From positions 2,288,001 to 2,352,000 of the forward strand of contig CP128835.1 of the NCBI GenBank assembly GCA_030388825.1: DNA of 64,000 nucleotides. The letters are read 5' to 3'. The DNA comes from Rossellomorea sp. AcN35-11. Lineage in GTDB: Bacteria > Bacillota > Bacilli > Bacillales > Bacillaceae_B. Shown piece after piece: positions 22,391-30,341 of this stretch. The notes beneath the pieces were generated by a model. That model saw nothing but the letters and a program-made list of their open reading frames with translations. It made no database searches and was not told the DNA's origin. Numbering within the stretch: the stretch's first letter is position 1; each line of letters begins with the position of its first letter. The translations under genes were made by a program, and so were the position numbers.

Positions 22391-22456
22391 ATGTTTTTAA
22401 ATATTATTGTCTGGTCCGCTTTCTTCCATAAAAAGAAGAAACGGGATGAAAAATAG
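22391..22456 (+). CDS. Possible 21-residue small protein
   Basis: ATG 22391 preceded by GAGAGGTGGGTGGAAAG encodes MFLNIIVWSAFFHKKKKRDE plus K: a short hydrophobic head and a lysine-rich tail, a layout like yrzI just upstream. A terminator follows within 10 bases. No family recognised. Confidence 0.4.
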   Translation: MFLNIIVWSAFFHKKKKRDEK

Positions 22457-22465
22457 CATGAAGAA

Positions 22466-22497
22466 AGAGGATGCCTTATTGAGGGGTCCTCTTTTTT
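22466..22497 (+). terminator. Terminator within the small-gene cluster
   Basis: AGAGGATGCC pairs with GGGGTCCTCT, followed by a T6 run overlapping the end of the stem. Confidence 0.7.
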
Positions 22498-22631
22498 GTG
22501 TGATCACTGAACTCTTTAAACCTTCCATACAGCCGTCACATATCTGTCAATCTTTAGTTATAAGTTGTTCACGAATGGGAGGGGAATCACCGGATTTTCG
22601 TGATACATTATTAGTAAGGAGAGCAAAAACA

Positions 22632-22739
22632 ATGGCTACTCAAAAAGGGAGTGAAATAAAGATGTTTTCAATGATAATGGGTCTTATCGTAACATCTGTG
22701 ATCGGGTTAATCATTGCCGCAGAAGTGAGTGTTGAATAG
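22632..22739 (+). CDS. 35-residue small membrane protein, unknown
   Basis: ATG 22632 follows AGTAAGGAGAGCAAAAACA. The product has one membrane segment (about residues 11-29, MFSMIMGLIVTSVIGLIIAA). A shorter start at ATG 22662 behind AAAAAGGGAG is also plausible. Function unknown; the longer upstream open frame in this register has no site of its own. A bidirectional terminator separates it from sigK. Confidence 0.5.
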   Translation: MATQKGSEIKMFSMIMGLIVTSVIGLIIAAEVSVE

Positions 22740-22744
22740 AGAGT

Positions 22745-22780
22745 AAAGAAAAGCGATCCGGTAGTGGATCGCTTTTCTTT
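22745..22780. terminator. Bidirectional terminator between the small membrane gene and sigK
   Basis: Perfect 15-bp inverted repeat AAAGAAAAGCGATCC / GGATCGCTTTTCTTT; A- and T-rich ends serve both directions. It overlaps the first bases of the sigK stop codon. Confidence 0.88.
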
Positions 22781-23495
22781 AAGATTTGTTCCGTTTTTCT
22801 TTCTCTTCCCGGTAAAATTCATGAAACATCTTCATCAATGCTCTTTTCTCTATACGGGATACATAACTTCTCGATATCCCTAGTTCCTTTGCGATCTCCC
22901 TCTGGGTTTTTTCCTCTTTCAGATCCAACCCGAACCGCCCCACGATGACTTCCTTTTCCCTTTCATCCAGGACACAAATGTATTTTCTAACCTTTTCGAG
23001 CTCCATGCTTAATTGAATCGTATCGATGACATCATCACTTTCAGATTTTAAGATATCAATCAAGCTGATTTCATTTCCTTCTTTGTCCTGGCCGATGGGA
23101 TCGTGAAGAGACACATCTTTTTTTGTTTTCTTGAGGGCCCTGAGGTGCATGAGGATTTCATTCTCGATACATCTTGCCGCGTACGTAGCAAGATTTGTTC
23201 CCTTTCCTTCAGAATAACTCTCGATTGCCTTGATCAGTCCGATGGTCCCGATGGAAATTAAATCTTCTGGGTCTTCGCCTGTGTTTTCGAATTTCTTGAC
23301 GATGTGAGCAACCAGTCGCAGATTATGTTCAATGAGCATATTACGCGCATGCTCATCACCTTCTGCCATCAGTCTTAAATATTTCTTTTCATCCGATGAT
23401 GACAGTGGTTGAGGAAAAGCATTATTCTTAACGTAAGAAACGAGGAAAATTAACTCCTTGAAGAAATACCCCAGTGCTGTTAGAACTCCAGACAT
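22779..23495 (-). CDS. sigK: RNA polymerase sporulation sigma factor SigK, uninterrupted
   Basis: Late mother-cell sporulation sigma factor that directs coat and germination genes. The 238-residue product begins [20 protein letters not shown], whose hydrophobic head is the pro-sequence removed on activation. Region 2 ([35 protein letters not shown]) and region 4 ([21 protein letters not shown]) are intact. Unlike B. subtilis 168 there is no skin element splitting the gene. GGAGGTGTATAC before ATG 23495 fixes the start. Confidence 0.96.
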   Translation of the reverse strand: MSGVLTALGYFFKELIFLVSYVKNNAFPQPLSSSDEKKYLRLMAEGDEHARNMLIEHNLRLVAHIVKKFENTGEDPEDLISIGTIGLIKAIESYSEGKGTNLATYAARCIENEILMHLRALKKTKKDVSLHDPIGQDKEGNEISLIDILKSESDDVIDTIQLSMELEKVRKYICVLDEREKEVIVGRFGLDLKEEKTQREIAKELGISRSYVSRIEKRALMKMFHEFYREEKEKRNKS

Positions 23496-23507
23496 GTATA
23501 CACCTCC

Positions 23508-23531
23508 ATGAGGACTTAAATGAGGACTTAA
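23508..23531. repeat. Tandem 12-bp direct repeat upstream of sigK
   Basis: ATGAGGACTTAA occurs twice in a row, directly before the sigK ribosome binding site. On the minus strand a SpoIIID-like sequence AAGGACACCC (23560-23569) lies just upstream. The repeat could be part of the sigK control region or simple duplication. Confidence 0.5.
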
Positions 23532-23702
23532 GCCTATACTCATTCTTATGAAATAAAAGGGGTGTCCTTGCATGTCCCTGGAAAGTAATCAAAGAAAAGG
23601 CTAAGTTTCTTTTCCAGAATCATACTAATTATCGAAAAATGCCTATACGCTCTTTCCCTATGTACATATACTGGTAGTAAACGTAAGTGAGGAGGTATTG
23701 TA

Positions 23703-23840
23703 ATGCCGTATGGATACCCTTGTTATGGACCAGTCTATCCAGGTTACTATGGCGGAGGGGGATTCTACTTTGCTTTAGTGGTTGTATTACTAATCTTACT
23801 CTTCCTATTTGGTGGATGGTGGTACTATCATAATTGCTGA
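23703..23840 (+). CDS. YjcZ-like tiny sporulation membrane protein
   Basis: A 45-residue protein: a Pro/Gly/Tyr-rich head (MPYGYPCYGPVYPGYYGGGG), one membrane segment (FALVVVLLILLFLFGGWW) and a short tail YYHNC. This layout is typical of the tiny Bacillus YjcZ-type sporulation proteins made late in spore formation. The ATG has GTGAGGAGGTATTGTA upstream. No close paralogue in the window. Confidence 0.7.
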   Translation: MPYGYPCYGPVYPGYYGGGGFYFALVVVLLILLFLFGGWWYYHNC

Positions 23841-23867
23841 TATGATAAGTACGTACCTGATATTGAA

Positions 23868-23913
23868 ACAGAGCCCTGTTCAAATCTGTGAACAGGGCTC
23901 TGTACATTTTTTA
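23868..23913. terminator. Terminator between the YjcZ-like gene and pssA
   Basis: ACAGAGCCCTGTTCA pairs exactly with TGAACAGGGCTCTGT; T-run on the right. The gene on either side converges on it. Confidence 0.88.
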
Positions 23914-24450
23914 TACCTTTCTGAATGTGAATGGACTGATCATTAAAATGGAAAGGATGATCGTCATGGACAATACCAGTACACTTGAAACAAAGGGGAT
24001 GGCGAAATAGCACAAAGTGAGTAAACATCCGGCTACGGTGATGGGAAGTCCGGTAAAATAGCCGTCATTTTCTGAAATGTTGAAGCGTGCCAGCCGAAAA
24101 GCTCCGCATCCGATGTAAAATATCGTAAAAAACATTCCGGGCACATCAAATTGATTCAGGACGGCAGTGTACAGGAGCAGTGCAGGTGCAACACCGAACG
24201 AAATGAGATCACTCATTGAATCCAACTGTTTCCCTAACTCGGATTCAATGTTCAGTCTCCTTGCAACCATCCCGTCAAAGCGGTCTGTTAACGCGGCAAT
24301 GAAAATTAACAACAGGCTTAAATTCAGTTGGTTATGAAGAATAGAGATAATGGCAAATCCACCTAATGACAAGTTGGACAGGGTAATGAGATTGGCCGTT
24401 TGTGTTTTCAGCTTTTTGAAAGTTTGATCGACGACTTCGGAGAGAAACAA
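23911..24450 (-). CDS. pssA: CDP-diacylglycerol--serine O-phosphatidyltransferase
   Basis: Membrane CDP-alcohol phosphatidyltransferase that makes phosphatidylserine, which psd then decarboxylates to phosphatidylethanolamine. The signature D-x2-D-G-x2-A-R ... G-x3-D-x3-D is seen as DRFDGMVARR ... GKQLDSMSD near residues 56-80, with several membrane helices after it. The start is TTG 24450 behind GAGTGAGGT. It is divergent from psd rather than in one operon with it as in B. subtilis. Confidence 0.95.
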   Translation of the reverse strand: MFLSEVVDQTFKKLKTQTANLITLSNLSLGGFAIISILHNQLNLSLLLIFIAALTDRFDGMVARRLNIESELGKQLDSMSDLISFGVAPALLLYTAVLNQFDVPGMFFTIFYIGCGAFRLARFNISENDGYFTGLPITVAGCLLTLCYFAIPFVSSVLVLSMTIILSILMISPFTFRKV

Positions 24451-24655
24451 GCATACCTCACTCCTTAATATTAAGTTTGCTCAAGATTGAACATAATTCC
24501 TGACTCACCTACAGATTGGATGATTGGCAGCAAGGACAGGATAACCACTATCTGCCGGTGAAAAAAGATTCTTATACATATAGTATATAAGATTGTTTTA
24601 TTATATACTTATTAAACTGTGAAAAATCGTTTTTTGAAAATGGAGAGGAAATAGC

Positions 24656-25440
24656 ATGAAACAATCCATCTATCGTCTATTTATCGAACTGACCAATAAA
24701 AAGTGGTCCTCATTTATGATCAGGAAATTTGTCCAGTCCCCGTTGAGCAGACCGTTTATATCATCCTTTATCAAAACATACAACATAGATATAAATGAAA
24801 TGGAAGGTCAAGTATCTGACTATAAAACATTGCACGACTTTTTTATTCGAAACCTTAGGGAAGATGCAAGGGTTGTGGAATATAGCGAAAACCATGCGGT
24901 AAGTCCCGTAGATGGACTCATGGCCAGTACCGGCATCATTTCAGATGAACTGGAAATAGAAGTGAAGGGAAAGACGTATTCCATTCTTGATATGCTTGGC
25001 AGTAAAGAGAAAGCTTCTGATTATGGCGGGGGGAGAATTCGCTGTATTTTATTTGAGTCCTGCGAATTATCACCGCATTCACAGTCCCATAACAGGTAAG
25101 GTCCTCGGGAGATGGTCACTCGGGCAGCCACTCTTATCCGGTTAATGAGCTTGGGTTATTATACGGTAAAGAAGCACTTTCAAAAAATTACCGATCGATT
25201 ACGGAGCTTGGGCACGAAAAGGGAAAAGTGGCAGTTGTAAAAGTAGGGGCCATGTTTGTCAATAGCGTTGATTATGTTCATGAGCGGAAAGAATGGAAGC
25301 AAGGAGAAGAGGTTGCCTACTTCAGCTTCGGTTCCACTGTCATCCTTTTATTTGAGAAGGATCGCTTTCAATTTTCACGGAATAAAGAAATACCGAGAAA
25401 TGTTACAGTCGGGGAAACGATTGGCGATTTCATTAAGTAA
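24656..25440 (+). pseudogene. psd: Phosphatidylserine decarboxylase, two frameshifts as sequenced
   Basis: Pyruvoyl enzyme making phosphatidylethanolamine at the membrane. The N-terminal frame (24656-25099) has TLHDFFIRNLREDAR and SPVDG; the C-terminal frame (25228-25440) has the self-cleavage site FGST in AYFSFGSTVILLFEK. The frame breaks in a G6 run at 25028-25033 and again at GGG 25122-25124. Removing one G from each restores [20 protein letters not shown] and [14 protein letters not shown], and 260 residues, the family length. Probably intact in the organism. Confidence 0.88.
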
Positions 25441-25475
25441 AAACAGGACGGATTTGATACAAATCCGTCCCGTTT
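25441..25475. terminator. Terminator between psd and sda
   Basis: GGACGGATTT (25446-25455) pairs with AAATCCGTCC (25461-25470). Flanking AAAC/GTTT extend the stem; it lies between converging psd and sda. Confidence 0.7.
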
Positions 25476-25487
25476 CATGTTAGTATT

Positions 25488-25628
25488 CTACGATGTAGCT
25501 TTTATTTTATTTGTAAGGGATCGACGGTGAATTTCCATTTCGATGAGGCGAATGAATTCTGTATTGAGTTTCAACTCCAACGCTTTGAAATAAGAATCAA
25601 TCAACAGTTCGTCCGATAATTTCCTCAT
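25488..25628 (-). CDS. sda: Sda, sporulation checkpoint inhibitor of histidine kinase
   Basis: A 46-residue helical hairpin protein that binds KinA and blocks phosphorelay entry when replication initiation or DNA integrity is disturbed. The sequence [20 protein letters not shown] is the recognisable Sda N-terminus; the remainder ([17 protein letters not shown]) also fits. GGAGGTGG precedes the ATG at 25628. In B. subtilis sda transcription responds to DnaA, which suits the DnaA boxes upstream here. Confidence 0.92.
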   Translation of the reverse strand: MRKLSDELLIDSYFKALELKLNTEFIRLIEMEIHRRSLTNKIKATS

Positions 25629-25741
25629 AAATGCCACCTCCAAATCATCATCATTTTTGTGTATTTCGATTAAGGGTTCTTATACGTTTTTTAGTAGTAA
25701 TTAAACTTTACCAAAATTATTTTTTTAGAACAAGCGTTCCG

Positions 25742-25840
25742 TTATCCACAATTCCTGGTGGATAAGTTGTGGTTAACTTGTATATAACTGGTAAATATGC
25801 GGTTTCTATGTTCTGTATAATGTGAATAAGGTTATCCACA
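25742..25840. promoter_or_regulatory. Cluster of five DnaA boxes between sda and yqeG
   Basis: Perfect TTATCCACA at 25742-25750 and 25832-25840 (plus strand); single-mismatch boxes on the minus strand at 25757-25765 (TTATCCACC), 25768-25776 (TTAACCACA) and 25821-25829 (TTATTCACA). The rest of the 460-base gap (25629-26088) is AT-rich and holds the divergent promoters. B. subtilis has a DnaA-box cluster in the same sda/yqeG position, used for DnaA-dependent sda control. Confidence 0.88.
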
Positions 25841-26088
25841 GATAGGCATGGAATAAGAAAATTGTCGAAAAATATTTATTCGCCTTGGGAATATTTATTG
25901 AATTCCTTGAATATATGTGATTTTTTTTGAATCTATAGGAGAAATTGGTTATCATTAATCTGTTATAGGTTAAAAAGAGACTATAGAAGGAATTGTGTTG
26001 AACAGGGACAATGGATGTGTACGAACAAGACATTGACAAGTTTAAACACTTAAAACTATATAATTGATAGAAATTCGAGGTGTAGCAA

Positions 26089-26610
26089 GTGATAAAGCAA
26101 TTTTTACCCGATGAACAGGTCCAGGATATTTTTAGTATACGTCCGGAATATTTAAAAGAAAAAGGAATTAAAGCAATCATTACAGATCTGGATAATACCC
26201 TGGTGGAATGGGATCGTCCCAATGCCACCCCTAAATTGATCCAGTGGTTCAAAGAGATGCAGGAAAACGGAATCCTAGTGACGATTGTATCCAATAATAA
26301 TAAAAACCGTGTGGGAGCATTTGCCGAACCTTTGGGTGTGCCATTTATCTTCCAAGCCCGTAAGCCGATGGGACGGGCTTTCAAAAGGGCCATCCAGGAA
26401 ATGGGTGTGAAAAAGGAAGAATCAGTCGTGATTGGAGACCAGCTGTTAACGGATGTGTTGGGAGGAAACCGAAGCGGCTTCCATACCATCCTGGTTGTTC
26501 CCGTCGCCCAATCAGATGGGTTCATTACAAAATTCAATCGTCGAGTGGAACGCAGAATAATGAAGTTCTTCAAGCGGAAAGGCATGCTTGAGTGGGAGGA
26601 TAAAAAGTGA
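26089..26610 (+). CDS. yqeG: YqeG family HAD-superfamily phosphatase
   Basis: HAD class IIIA phosphatase; relatives (Gep4) dephosphorylate phosphatidylglycerophosphate. The 173-residue protein has the HAD nucleophile motif ITDLDNTLVEWD near residues 31-42, the motif II serine in VTIVSNNNKNR, and VVIGDQLLTDVLG as the acidic motif. The start is GTG 26089 behind CGAGGTG. It overlaps yqeH (GTGA), opening a conserved eight-gene operon. Confidence 0.93.
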   Translation: MIKQFLPDEQVQDIFSIRPEYLKEKGIKAIITDLDNTLVEWDRPNATPKLIQWFKEMQENGILVTIVSNNNKNRVGAFAEPLGVPFIFQARKPMGRAFKRAIQEMGVKKEESVVIGDQLLTDVLGGNRSGFHTILVVPVAQSDGFITKFNRRVERRIMKFFKRKGMLEWEDKK

Positions 26611-27707
26611 GTCAAGTTGTATGTATAGGATGCGGTGTTGAAATCCAGACAGAGAATAAGGAAGGCATGGGGTATGCACCTCCTTCAGCTCTTCAAAAAG
26701 AGGAAATCATTTGTCAACGTTGTTTTAGATTAAAGCATTATAATGAAGTTCAGGATGTCCCGTTAACGGATGACGACTTCTTAAAAATTCTAAATGAACT
26801 TGGTGATTCAGAAGGATTGATCGTCAAGGTCGTTGATATATTTGATTTCAATGGGAGCTGGCTGCCTGGATTACACCGTTTTGTAGGAGCCAACCCCATC
26901 CTGTTAATAGGAAACAAAGTGGACCTGCTTCCAAAGTCGGTGAAACATTCCAAATTGATTCACTGGATGAAGCATGAAGCCAGCCAATTAGGATTGAAAC
27001 CTATAGATGTCCAGTTGGTCAGTGCAGCAAAAGGGCAGGGAATTAGTGAAGCGATCGAAGCAATTGAACACTACCGCAATGGAAAAGACGTGTATGTTGT
27101 TGGGTGTACAAACGTAGGAAAGTCAACGTTCATAAACCGGATCATCAAACATGTCTCCGGTGAACAAGATGTGATTACCACTTCACACTTTCCTGGTACG
27201 ACTCTGGATATGATTCAAATCCCATTGGATGATGATCATTCACTCATTGATACGCCAGGGATCATCAATCATCACCAGATGGCTCACTTTGTTGATAAAC
27301 AGGATTTAAAAATCATAACCCCGAAAAAAGAAATCAAGCCTAGAACGTTCCAGTTGAATCCGGAACAGACCCTGTTCTTCGGTGGACTCGCGCGCTTTGA
27401 TTTCATGGCAGGGGAGCGTCAGCCTTTTACATGCTATTTCTCAAATGAGTTATCGATTCACCGAACGAAGATTGAAAAGGCCGATGAACTCTATAAGAAC
27501 CATGCAGGTGAATTATTGCAGCCGCCAAGAAAAGATGACATGGATACCTTCCCTCCACTCATCAGGCATGAATTTAGAATCAAAGAAGCAAAAACGGATA
27601 TCGTCTTCTCAGGATTAGGATGGATTACAGTGAATGAAGCCGGAGCGACCATCGCTGCCCATGTGCCTAAAGGCGTCAGTGTTTTCCTGAGAAAATCATT
27701 AATCTAG
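26607..27707 (+). CDS. yqeH: YqeH ribosome-biogenesis GTPase
   Basis: Circularly permuted GTPase needed for 30S subunit assembly. The 366-residue protein has an N-terminal zinc finger (CIGCG ... CQRCFRLKHY), then permuted G motifs: G4 GNKVDLLP near 110, G5 VSAAKGQG, G1 VGCTNVGKSTF near 166 and G3 DTPG near 216, followed by an RNA-binding C-terminal region. Its GTG start overlaps the yqeG stop. Confidence 0.96.
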   Translation: MSQVVCIGCGVEIQTENKEGMGYAPPSALQKEEIICQRCFRLKHYNEVQDVPLTDDDFLKILNELGDSEGLIVKVVDIFDFNGSWLPGLHRFVGANPILLIGNKVDLLPKSVKHSKLIHWMKHEASQLGLKPIDVQLVSAAKGQGISEAIEAIEHYRNGKDVYVVGCTNVGKSTFINRIIKHVSGEQDVITTSHFPGTTLDMIQIPLDDDHSLIDTPGIINHHQMAHFVDKQDLKIITPKKEIKPRTFQLNPEQTLFFGGLARFDFMAGERQPFTCYFSNELSIHRTKIEKADELYKNHAGELLQPPRKDDMDTFPPLIRHEFRIKEAKTDIVFSGLGWITVNEAGATIAAHVPKGVSVFLRKSLI

Positions 27708-27717
27708 GAGGGGTTCT

Positions 27718-28563
27718 GTGGCTCTGTATGGTGTTATAGGGGACCCGATTGCTCATTCGATGTCTCCTCTGATGCACAATAGTGCATTCAGGGAGTGTGG
27801 GATCGATGCTTCTTACGTTAAATTTCACGTGAAGAAAGAGGAGCTTTCCGAGGCGATTGGTGGAATAAAGGCGTTAGGGATTAAAGGGGTGAATGTGACG
27901 GTTCCTCACAAGGAACATGTCATGCCCCTTCTCGATGAGATTGATCCCCTGGCAGAAGCAATCGGTGCTGTGAATACAATTGTCAACGAAAACGGGAAAT
28001 TGATCGGTTATAATACAGACGGTCTTGGATTTGTTGAAGGCCTGAAGAATATAGCAGGGGACAATCTAGAGAATAAAACGATGCTGGTGATCGGTGCTGG
28101 CGGAGCTGCAAGGGCTATTTACTATTCCCTTGCTTCTCTTGGAGTGAAGCAAGTGGACGTGACCAACAGGACTGCACAAAGGGCAGAGAAGATGATCGAA
28201 GGGTGCTCTTTCAACATCGATTCTGATTTCCTCCCCCTTCAATCAGCAGAATCCATGTTGAATCAATACGATGTCATTATCCAGACCACCTCCATGGGAA
28301 TGTACCCCCGTGTAGAGGAGGTTCCTTTGAAGATTCCCCATTTAAAAATGGGGAGCATCGTCAGTGATATCATCTACAATCCTTTGGAAACCGAATTATT
28401 AAAACAGGCAAAACAAAAAGGTGCCCTTACTCAAAATGGTCTTGATATGTTTGTGTATCAGGGAGCCCTTTCATTTGAGAAATGGACAGGAATTTTTCCA
28501 TCCTACTCCACAATGAAAAATACCGTTTTACAACAACTAGGAGGTCAACATGTTAACAGGTAA
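27718..28563 (+). CDS. aroE: Shikimate 5-dehydrogenase
   Basis: NADPH-dependent reduction of 3-dehydroshikimate to shikimate in aromatic amino-acid synthesis. Substrate site GDPIAHSMSPLMHN near residues 7-20, catalytic lysine in NVTVPHKEHVM, NADP loop VIGAGGAARAIYYSL. GTG start behind GGAGGGGTTCT. Its end overlaps yqeI by 14 bases. Confidence 0.96.
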   Translation: MALYGVIGDPIAHSMSPLMHNSAFRECGIDASYVKFHVKKEELSEAIGGIKALGIKGVNVTVPHKEHVMPLLDEIDPLAEAIGAVNTIVNENGKLIGYNTDGLGFVEGLKNIAGDNLENKTMLVIGAGGAARAIYYSLASLGVKQVDVTNRTAQRAEKMIEGCSFNIDSDFLPLQSAESMLNQYDVIIQTTSMGMYPRVEEVPLKIPHLKMGSIVSDIIYNPLETELLKQAKQKGALTQNGLDMFVYQGALSFEKWTGIFPSYSTMKNTVLQQLGGQHVNR

Positions 28564-28843
28564 ACAAAAAAGATATTTACGTTCAGAAGCACATCATTTA
28601 AATCCTGTCTTTCAAGTAGGGAAAGGCGGAGTGAATGAAAATATGATCAAAACCATCGGAGAAGCCATTGAAGTGAGAGAATTGATGAAAATCAGCATTC
28701 TCCAAAACTGTGATATGGATAAAAAAGAAGTGGCGGACGAATTATCCAAAGGTGTAGGAGCCGAGATTGTCCAAATAATCGGAAATACGATCGTCCTTTA
28801 CAAGGAATCAAAAGAAAACAAGCAATTAATCCTGCCACGATAA
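28550..28843 (+). CDS. yqeI: YhbY-type RNA-binding protein (YqeI)
   Basis: A 97-residue CRS1-YhbY (CRM) domain protein, associated with pre-50S ribosomal particles in other bacteria. It starts MLTGKQKRYLRSEAHHLNPV and has the CRM GxxG-type block QVGKGGVNENM. It overlaps the aroE end; AGGAGG precedes its ATG. Confidence 0.93.
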   Translation: MLTGKQKRYLRSEAHHLNPVFQVGKGGVNENMIKTIGEAIEVRELMKISILQNCDMDKKEVADELSKGVGAEIVQIIGNTIVLYKESKENKQLILPR

Positions 28844-28854
28844 GGGTTGACATA

Positions 28855-29424
28855 ATGAAAAAAAAGGTAGGACTCTTGGGAGGGACATTCAACCCTCCAC
28901 ATATGGGGCATTTGGTCATTGCGGAGCAAGTGTTGAAGAAGGCAGGGTTGGATGAAGTCCGATTCCTTCCAAATCATGTTCCCCCGCATAAACAGGCGGA
29001 TGAGAGTGTGTCGGTAGAGCAGCGCGTATTCATGCTGCAGCAGGCGATCAAGGGGAACCCCTGCTTTTCCATAGAACGAATCGAATTGGAAAGGGAGGGG
29101 GCCTCTTATACCTATGACACCATTAAGCTACTAACCGAGAGGGAAGAGAACACAGATTTTTCCTTCATTATCGGCGGGGATATGATTGAATATCTTCCGA
29201 AATGGTATCGCATCGAAGATCTTCAAAGAATGGTGAAATTCATTGGTGTCAACCGTCCTTCTTATTCCCGTGAGACTTCTTTTGATGTACAGTTAATCGA
29301 TGTACCGTCCATTGACATTTCTTCCTCCTACATCCGGAATACAGTGAAAAAGGGACAATCGGTCCGCTACCTCGTCCCTGATGAAGTGTATCGATTCATA
29401 AAGGAGGAGAAGTTATATGAATAG
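28855..29424 (+). CDS. nadD: Nicotinate-nucleotide adenylyltransferase
   Basis: Adenylates nicotinate mononucleotide in NAD synthesis. The nucleotidyltransferase motif GGTFNPPHMGHL (the HxGH-type loop) is at residues 9-20 and ISSSYIRNTVKKG near 150. Full length at 189 residues. Its end overlaps yqeK by eight bases. Confidence 0.96.
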   Translation: MKKKVGLLGGTFNPPHMGHLVIAEQVLKKAGLDEVRFLPNHVPPHKQADESVSVEQRVFMLQQAIKGNPCFSIERIELEREGASYTYDTIKLLTEREENTDFSFIIGGDMIEYLPKWYRIEDLQRMVKFIGVNRPSYSRETSFDVQLIDVPSIDISSSYIRNTVKKGQSVRYLVPDEVYRFIKEEKLYE

Positions 29425-29983
29425 GGAAAAAGCCTTGGAAATCGTGAAAAGCCATTTGACCGAGCATCGCTATATACACACATGTGGTGTCATGGAAACA
29501 AGTATAGAGCTTGCTAAGCGGTACGGAGCAGATGAGAAAAAGGCAGAACTAGCTGCCATTTTTCACGACTATGCAAAGTTCCGTGACAAACAAGAGATGA
29601 AGAGAATCATTGTAGAAGAGAAGATGCCTCGTGAACTTCTGCTGTATCATAGTGAACTTTGGCACGCACCGGTCGGAGCGCTTCTTGTCAGGCGCGAGGT
29701 AGGGATAGAGGATGAAGATATATTAAATGCCATCCGCTATCACACTTCAGGAAAAGAAGAAATGACCATCCTTAATAAAGTGGTTTATTTAGCCGATTAC
29801 ATCGAACCGAACCGCCAATTTCCAGGGGTGGAAGAAGTAAGGGAACTTGCCAAAGGATCGCTCGATCAGGCCCTGTTAAAGGCTCTTCAAAATACGATGA
29901 CGTTTCTGATGAAAAAAAATCAAGCAATTTATCCGGATACATTCCGCTTTTATAACGGATTAATTTTAAATAAGGGGAGATGA
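29417..29983 (+). CDS. yqeK: YqeK, HD-domain diadenosine tetraphosphate hydrolase
   Basis: HD-fold metallohydrolase; YqeK proteins hydrolyse Ap4A symmetrically. The HD metal ligands are visible as HTCGVMETS, FHDYAKF and WHAPVGALLV, with YLADYIEPNR after them. 188 residues. Sits in the tightly packed nadD-yqeK-rsfS-yqeM run. Confidence 0.93.
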   Translation: MNREKALEIVKSHLTEHRYIHTCGVMETSIELAKRYGADEKKAELAAIFHDYAKFRDKQEMKRIIVEEKMPRELLLYHSELWHAPVGALLVRREVGIEDEDILNAIRYHTSGKEEMTILNKVVYLADYIEPNRQFPGVEEVRELAKGSLDQALLKALQNTMTFLMKKNQAIYPDTFRFYNGLILNKGR

Positions 29984-29987
29984 AGGA

Positions 29988-30341
29988 ATGGAACAAAATT
30001 TAGTTGAATTAGCGTTTAAGGCCGCTGATGATAAGCGTGCTGAAGATATTGTGGTATTAGATATGAAAGGGGTTTCCTTAATTGCAGATTACTTCCTGAT
30101 CTGTCACGGAAATTCAGACAAGCAGGTACAGGCCATTGCCCGTGAATTGAAAGACAAAGCTGAAGAACAGGGCTACACAGTCAAACGTCTGGAAGGCTTT
30201 GATCAGGCGCGTTGGATCTTAGTTGACCTGGGTGATGTAGTCGCTCACATTTTCCATAAAGAAGAGAGAGGCTACTATAATCTTGAACGATTATGGGGAG
30301 ATGCATCCTTCGTCGAAATTGAACAAGGTGAGACCCATTAA
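29988..30341 (+). CDS. rsfS: Ribosomal silencing factor RsfS (YqeL)
   Basis: Binds ribosomal protein uL14 and blocks subunit joining under poor nutrition. The 117-residue protein shows the RsfS blocks IVVLDMKGVSLIADYFLICHG and GYYNLERLWGDA. It ends one base before yqeM starts, so the two are translationally coupled. Confidence 0.96.
   Translation: MEQNLVELAFKAADDKRAEDIVVLDMKGVSLIADYFLICHGNSDKQVQAIARELKDKAEEQGYTVKRLEGFDQARWILVDLGDVVAHIFHKEERGYYNLERLWGDASFVEIEQGETH

Noticed and set aside
22407..22631. N-terminal extension of the 35-residue membrane protein
   Set aside because: It crosses a terminator and has no ribosome site; the internal ATG 22632 is much better placed.
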